From JAUVXE01 sp964349355 (GTDB taxonomy: Bacteria; Actinomycetota; Coriobacteriia; Anaerosomatales; SLCP01), in contig CAYGFZ010000053.1 in the NCBI GenBank assembly GCA_964349355.1, positions 1-10,739 of the forward strand: 10,739 nt of DNA, given 5' to 3'. Positions 7,449-10,739 of the stretch are shown here, piece by piece (position 1 is the first letter of the stretch; the number at the start of each line of letters is the position of its first letter). The notes under the pieces are model-generated. The model made no database searches. It saw only the letters and a list, made by a program, of their open reading frames with translations, and had not been told where the DNA came from. Both the position numbers and the translations under genes were made by a program.

Positions 7449-8775
7449 CTTGCGCCCCCTCATCGATCCGGAAGATTCGAACGGACTCCTCGAGGCGCTC
7501 GGCCATGTCGGAGAGTTCCTGCGCCGAGGAGGTGATCTCCTCCATGCACGCGGTCTGCTCTTCGGCAGCAGCAGCGGTCTCCTCGGCGGACGCGGCATTC
7601 TGTTCGACAACCGCGGCGATATCGTGCATCGCTTTGTCCACGACGCTTGTACGCTCCGACTGCACGCCCATGGAAGTCGCGATCTGCTCGGCGAGTGCGA
7701 CGGTCCGCGAGACTGCCTCCGTGATCTGGCGCAGAGACTCACCGGTCCGCCCCACTACCTCGCTACCCTTCTCGACCTCGCGAGTACCGATCTCCATGTA
7801 GTGAACGGCCTTCGCGGTCTCCTCCTGGACCTCCTTGATGAGCTCTCCGATCTGCTCGGCGGCCTTGCCCGAGCCCTCGGCGAGTTTTCGGACCTCTTCG
7901 GCGACCACCGAGAAACCACGGCCAGACTCCCCTGCCCGGGCTGCCTCGATGGCGGCGTTCAGAGACAGGAGGTTCGTCTGGTCGGCAATGGTGGTGATGA
8001 CGTCGACAATCGATCCGATCTGGTCGCTGCGCTTGCCGAGGAGCTCTACGGACTCTGCAAGAGTCTCGATCGCCTGCTGGACCTCTGCGATCTTCATTAT
8101 CGCCTGCGTTGTAGTCTCCTCGCCGAGGACAGCCACGCGCGCCGCTTCCTCACTCGTGGAAGCCGCCTCCTTCGCCTGACCGAGAACCTCGTTGGTGGTC
8201 CTGTGAATCGCCTCGATGGAGTTCGTGGTCTCCTCGACCTTGCGCGACTGAAGCTCGGCCCCTTGCGCGATCTGCTGGACCGAGGAGGAGATCTCCACGG
8301 TCGATGACGATATCTCTTGCGACGACGCCGAGAGCTGCGCGGCAGCGGCCGAGACCGACTCCGACGATCGCCGAACCCCTCCGGCGATCGAGCCAAGAGA
8401 GGAGATGAGCGCGTTGCATTCGTCGACAAGAAGTCCTATCTCGTCATCGTGCATCACATCGGCGCGCACCGTAAGGTCACCATGTCCGGCTTCGAGCATC
8501 ACCGATCCCAGGCTCCGGAGAGGCCGCAGGATAAGCTCCCTGAACTGCCGGCGCCACAGGAGCTGCCCGGGAATAGCCATCAGCAGCATCGCGAATGCAC
8601 CGACCAGGACGACGGGAAGCATCTCGGCGACGGCCAAATGAAGGTAGAAGTAGGCGAACACCGCGGTGATCGCGAGTCCTATTCCAACCGCCGGGGCTAT
8701 GGTCGCCCAGGTCAAAAGCGTGAACGTGAACGCAAGCCCGCGCTTGATGCTGCTACTCCGATGCTCCTGCCCCAT
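7432..8775 (-). CDS. Methyl-accepting chemotaxis protein lacking a large extracellular sensor
   Basis: The 447-residue receptor has two predicted membrane helices close together (about 14-44 and 52-74), leaving only a few residues outside. A HAMP-like region follows (about 75-130; RPLRSLGSVMLEAGHGDLTVRA), then a long methyl-accepting coiled coil. The signalling hairpin is highly conserved (IGSIVDVITTIADQTNLL from 253, NAAIEAARAGESGRGF from 273, VAEEVRKLAE at 291-300). About 150 residues flank the tip on each side, which fits the 44-heptad class. A Bacillus-type methylation motif surrounds Glu398/Glu399 (AASAEETAAA). The C-terminus (GERNV) shows no CheR-docking NWETF-like pentapeptide. With no ligand-binding domain, it may sense membrane or cytoplasmic state, or relay from another protein. 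GGAGG lies 5 nt before the ATG, so the start is strong. Confidence 0.95.
   Translation of the reverse strand: MGQEHRSSSIKRGLAFTFTLLTWATIAPAVGIGLAITAVFAYFYLHLAVAEMLPVVLVGAFAMLLMAIPGQLLWRRQFRELILRPLRSLGSVMLEAGHGDLTVRADVMHDDEIGLLVDECNALISSLGSIAGGVRRSSESVSAAAAQLSASSQEISSSTVEISSSVQQIAQGAELQSRKVEETTNSIEAIHRTTNEVLGQAKEAASTSEEAARVAVLGEETTTQAIMKIAEVQQAIETLAESVELLGKRSDQIGSIVDVITTIADQTNLLSLNAAIEAARAGESGRGFSVVAEEVRKLAEGSGKAAEQIGELIKEVQEETAKAVHYMEIGTREVEKGSEVVGRTGESLRQITEAVSRTVALAEQIATSMGVQSERTSVVDKAMHDIAAVVEQNAASAEETAAAAEEQTACMEEITSSAQELSDMAERLEESVRIFRIDEGAQGERNV
7455..7461 (-). promoter_or_regulatory. Shine-Dalgarno deciding the cheW start
   Basis: On the minus strand GAGGGGG lies inside the receptor gene, six nt before the GTG at 7448. 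It favours this GTG over the nearby ATG at 7463 and over any longer open frame. Confidence 0.55.
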
Positions 8776-8829
8776 CAGTTCCTCCCTCTGTCGATGCGGC
8801 CCAACAGCATATCGGCCACCTCTCCCAGC
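8776..8829 (-). promoter_or_regulatory. Gap between cheR and receptor gene with a sigma28-type -10 match
   Basis: This 54-nt gap holds the receptor's Shine-Dalgarno and, at 8809-8816 on the minus strand, GCCGATAT, which equals the SigD/FliA -10 consensus. No TAAA-like -35 is found at 14-16 nt upstream, so it may be chance. Confidence 0.2.
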
Positions 8830-9672
8830 CTAACCGGACTTGGGCTTGCGATAGACGCGCTCACGCCCACTCACCAGTTCGAACTTACGAGCCATCGCGG
8901 TGGACATCTTCTCGCTTCTCCCGAGGACGAGATGACCCCCGCGCACAAGTGCCGACCAGAACGACTCGAGCGCCAACTCTTGCTGCTCCCTGTTGAAGTA
9001 GATGAAGACGTTGCGACAGAGGATCAGATCCACCACACTCAGCGGCTTATCAGAGAACAGGTTCAACTTCCGGAACTTGACCAGCCGGGTGACCTCCGGA
9101 CGTATATGGAAAGTATCGGCATCTATGTCTAGGTATTTTACCTGAAGAGGCTTGGGGATGTTCTTGAGCCGATCGAGCGGATAGGTGGCGGCGCGCGCCT
9201 TCGCCAGCGCGGTCTCGTCGAGATCGGTCGCAAGGATGCTGATCTTCATCCTGTGCGCATCGCCGCCGAGAGCCTCGAGCAGAGCCATCGCCACGGAGTA
9301 CGGCTCTTCGCCGGTCGCACACCCCGCCGACCACACCCGGATCATCCGTTGGCGCACGGCCAGCTTCTCGCTGACGAGAGAGGGGAGGACCTCTCTGGCA
9401 ACCAGATCGTACACGACTGTGTCCCGGAAGAACTCGGTGACGTTAATGGTGAGCGTGTCGATGAGGCGATCGAACTCCTCGGGGTGGCGCCCGATGTAGT
9501 CACCGTACTGACGATATGAGTGGAGCCCGAGGGCTCTGAGCCGGGTAGCGACCCTGCGCTCGACGTACTGGGGGCGGTAGCGGCTCATGTCAAGCCCACG
9601 CTGCTCATGGATGCGCCGCAAGAGCCGCTCGAGGTTACCCCGGTAGACCTGTTCGGCATCCCCCCGTGTCAC
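8830..9672 (-). CDS. cheR: Chemoreceptor glutamate methyltransferase CheR
   Basis: The protein methylates receptor glutamates using S-adenosylmethionine. From the GTG at 9672 it is 280 residues, close to the usual CheR length. An N-terminal helical domain (about 1-75; YVERRVATRLRALG) recognises the receptor. Then come NVTEFFRD (77-84), the SAM-binding segment RVWSAGCATGEEPYS (112-126), ATDLDE (148-153) and CRNVFIYFN (219-227). The open frame extends upstream as low-complexity Arg/Ser sequence antisense to the neighbouring gene, so it is not coding there. The GTG has TGGAGG just upstream; an ATG at 9711 (13 residues longer) is possible but lacks a clear Shine-Dalgarno. It is the first gene of the operon, divergent from the L,D-transpeptidase. 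Confidence 0.95.
   Translation of the reverse strand: MTRGDAEQVYRGNLERLLRRIHEQRGLDMSRYRPQYVERRVATRLRALGLHSYRQYGDYIGRHPEEFDRLIDTLTINVTEFFRDTVVYDLVAREVLPSLVSEKLAVRQRMIRVWSAGCATGEEPYSVAMALLEALGGDAHRMKISILATDLDETALAKARAATYPLDRLKNIPKPLQVKYLDIDADTFHIRPEVTRLVKFRKLNLFSDKPLSVVDLILCRNVFIYFNREQQELALESFWSALVRGGHLVLGRSEKMSTAMARKFELVSGRERVYRKPKSG
9113..9140 (-). promoter_or_regulatory. Candidate sigma28/SigD-type promoter inside cheR
   Basis: The minus strand reads TAAA, a 16-nt spacer, then GCCGATAC. This matches the -35 fully and 7 of 8 of the -10 of the FliA/SigD consensus (TAAA-N15-GCCGATAA/T; SigD tolerates 14-16). It points at the receptor gene, starting about 340 nt downstream. The underlying CheR codons include CTA and ATA in an otherwise GC-rich gene, a local AT island. 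Background -10-only matches exist elsewhere, so confidence is moderate. Confidence 0.4.
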
Positions 9673-9676
9673 GCCG

Positions 9677-9681
9677 CCTCC
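9677..9681 (-). promoter_or_regulatory. Shine-Dalgarno supporting the cheR GTG start
   Basis: On the minus strand GGAGG, preceded by T, lies four nt before the GTG at 9672. The spacing is a little short, but it is the only good ribosome-binding site near either candidate start. Confidence 0.5.
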
Positions 9682-9728
9682 AGTTGTCCCTCTCCGGACT
9701 TGTGCGCCCATTGTAGAATACCTGGATA

Positions 9729-9756
9729 GTATCGGCGTGAGAGAGGTTCCGCTTGA
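9729..9756 (-). promoter_or_regulatory. Candidate sigma28/SigD-type promoter for cheR and the che operon
   Basis: The minus strand reads TCAA, a 16-nt spacer, then GCCGATAC: three of four -35 bases and seven of eight -10 bases of the motility sigma factor consensus. Transcription would begin near 9721, about 50 nt before the cheR GTG. The -35 touches the start codon of the divergent gene. The site has the same -10 and spacer as the one inside cheR. I found no convincing sigma70-type promoter in this gap for either direction. Confidence 0.4.
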
Positions 9757-10739
9757 TGAACGCGAAGATCGTAGCTGCCAGAGCCGCGACGGGGCTTCTC
9801 TCCCTGACCATGCTTGCGACCTCCGGCGGACTCGCGCTCGCAGCCGCCGGCGACTATGCCACCCGGAATGTCGCGCCGCCAGGCGTGACCATCTCCGGGG
9901 TGGACGTGGGCGGCCTGACGCGCGATGCGATCCGCGAAACGGTCGAACGCTCGGTGGTCGATCCGCTTCTGCATCCACTCACGGTGCGCGCCGAGGGAGT
10001 AAGCTTCACTCTCGACCCGGCCGACTACATCTTCGTCGACATCGATGGCGCGGTCACCGAGGCGTACGAACTAAACCGCTCGTCGACGATCGCCGCACGC
10101 GCAGTCCGTCTCGCATCCCGCACACCCGTCAAGCATGCCGTCGAACCCCGTATCGAGGTCGACACCGAGGATCTAGCCCGCACCGTGACCCGTTTCGCGA
10201 GCGAGGTCGACTACGACGCGGTCGACGCCCGGATAGCGATCGAAGAGGGCATCGTGGTCATCGATTCGTCCGCCGAAGGGCTGCGGATCGACGTCGACAG
10301 CGCGGTCGAGCAACTCGCGGCGGCGCTCCTTGCAGGAGAGGATGTCTTCGACCTTCCGACCGAGACGGTCCGTCCGACGGTAGCGGACGAAGACCTCGGC
10401 ATGACGATAGTGGTCCGGCTCGCATCCCGGACCCTTGAGCTCTACGAGGGTGTGGAGATCGACCGGACGTACCGCATCGCGGTGGGGAAGCCGGGGTACT
10501 CCACGCCGAGGGGCAGCTGGGAGATCACCGCCAAGCGCTACCGTCCCTCCTGGGGCAACCCCGGCAGTGCGTGGGCCGCTGACATGCCGGCCACGATTCC
10601 TCCCGGACCGAGCAACCCGCTCGGCACGCGAGCGATGAACCTCAACGTCTCGGGGATACGCATACACGGCACCTCCGCCGTAAACTCGATCGGCACTGCG
10701 GCAAGCCACGGGTGCATGCGTATGGTCAGGCGAGATGTC
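9756..10739 (+). CDS. Exported L,D-transpeptidase with VanW/PG_binding_4-like region (C-terminus cut by the window edge)
   Basis: Partial gene: 328 codons are visible and the frame is open at the right edge. L,D-transpeptidases (YkuD family) make 3-3 peptidoglycan cross-links or attach proteins to the wall. Residues 8-32 form a signal peptide or membrane anchor. GVTISGVDVGGLTRDAIRET (43-62) is the typical opening of a VanW/YoaR-type PG_binding_4 region, which extends to about 205. The YkuD domain starts near 216 (MTIVVRLASRTLELYEG). It carries the active-site signature with HGT at 304-306 and SHGCMRM at 317-323, giving His318 and nucleophile Cys320. The catalytic centre is intact; only the tail is missing. 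GAGAGAGG lies nine nt before the ATG. It is transcribed away from the che operon, so it is likely an independent unit. Confidence 0.92.
   Translation, partial: MNAKIVAARAATGLLSLTMLATSGGLALAAAGDYATRNVAPPGVTISGVDVGGLTRDAIRETVERSVVDPLLHPLTVRAEGVSFTLDPADYIFVDIDGAVTEAYELNRSSTIAARAVRLASRTPVKHAVEPRIEVDTEDLARTVTRFASEVDYDAVDARIAIEEGIVVIDSSAEGLRIDVDSAVEQLAAALLAGEDVFDLPTETVRPTVADEDLGMTIVVRLASRTLELYEGVEIDRTYRIAVGKPGYSTPRGSWEITAKRYRPSWGNPGSAWAADMPATIPPGPSNPLGTRAMNLNVSGIRIHGTSAVNSIGTAASHGCMRMVRRDV

Noticed and set aside
7464..7742. Upstream extension of the cheW frame to 7742
   Set aside because: The extra residues are out-of-frame receptor sequence, Pro/Arg/Ser-rich, and CheW homology begins only after the GTG at 7448.
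7429..8307. Long plus-strand open frame (292 codons) opposite the receptor gene
   Set aside because: It is antisense to a clear receptor and is Leu/Arg/Gly/Asp-rich with no family motif. Its length is explained by the codon bias of the GC-rich minus-strand gene.
9714..9732. Plus-strand TAGAAT and TAGTAT as -10 boxes for the L,D-transpeptidase
   Set aside because: Neither has a TTGACA-like hexamer at 16-18 nt, so no promoter was called.
9673..9978. Upstream extension of the cheR frame to an ATG at 9978
   Set aside because: The extension is Arg/Ser-rich, lies opposite the L,D-transpeptidase, and has no CheR homology; the GTG at 9672 has a Shine-Dalgarno and gives normal length.
9737..10438. 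Plus-strand open frame of 233 codons in the right part
   Set aside because: It is Arg-rich and out of frame with the L,D-transpeptidase, whose own frame shows the SHGCMRM signature.

Overview
The window is a compact, GC-rich chemosensory (chemotaxis) operon on the minus strand, flanked by cell-wall genes. In transcription order (right to left) it reads cheR, a membrane methyl-accepting protein, cheW, cheY, cheB, cheA, cheC, cheD, a Rossmann-GAF-GGDEF diguanylate cyclase, and a protein with two peptidoglycan-binding repeats that runs off the left edge. On the plus strand, diverging from cheR, an exported L,D-transpeptidase with a VanW/PG_binding_4-like region runs off the right edge. Coding density is near total. 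The only gaps are 83 bp between the divergent genes, 54 bp between cheR and the receptor gene, and 35 bp between cheD and the cyclase.

The source is probably a Gram-positive-type bacterium. CheC and CheD are present as in Bacillus and Thermotoga systems, the receptor length fits the 44-heptad class, and the L,D-transpeptidase architecture is typical of monoderm Firmicutes and Actinomycetota. The high GC suggests a deep-branching actinobacterial lineage (Coriobacteriia-like or relatives). This assignment is inference and no marker gene is present.

The operon encodes every core chemosensory step. The receptor and CheW control the CheA kinase, which phosphorylates CheY and CheB. CheR and CheB set receptor methylation, and CheD (deamidase) and CheC (CheY-P phosphatase) give a second adaptation loop. 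No flagellar, pilus or CheV gene is in the window, so the motor or other output is not visible. Translation is tightly chained: cheA/cheC share ATGA, cheC/cheD share GTGA, cyclase/PG-binding share GTGA, and cheW starts inside the receptor gene.

Points of most interest are: the cyclase with a degenerate Rossmann-like N-terminus, placed after cheD and coupled to a wall-binding protein; sigma28-like promoter motifs upstream of cheR and inside cheR; a CheC whose second phosphatase site has lost its Glu and Asn; a CheD with Ala in place of the catalytic Thr; and a receptor with essentially no extracellular sensor domain.
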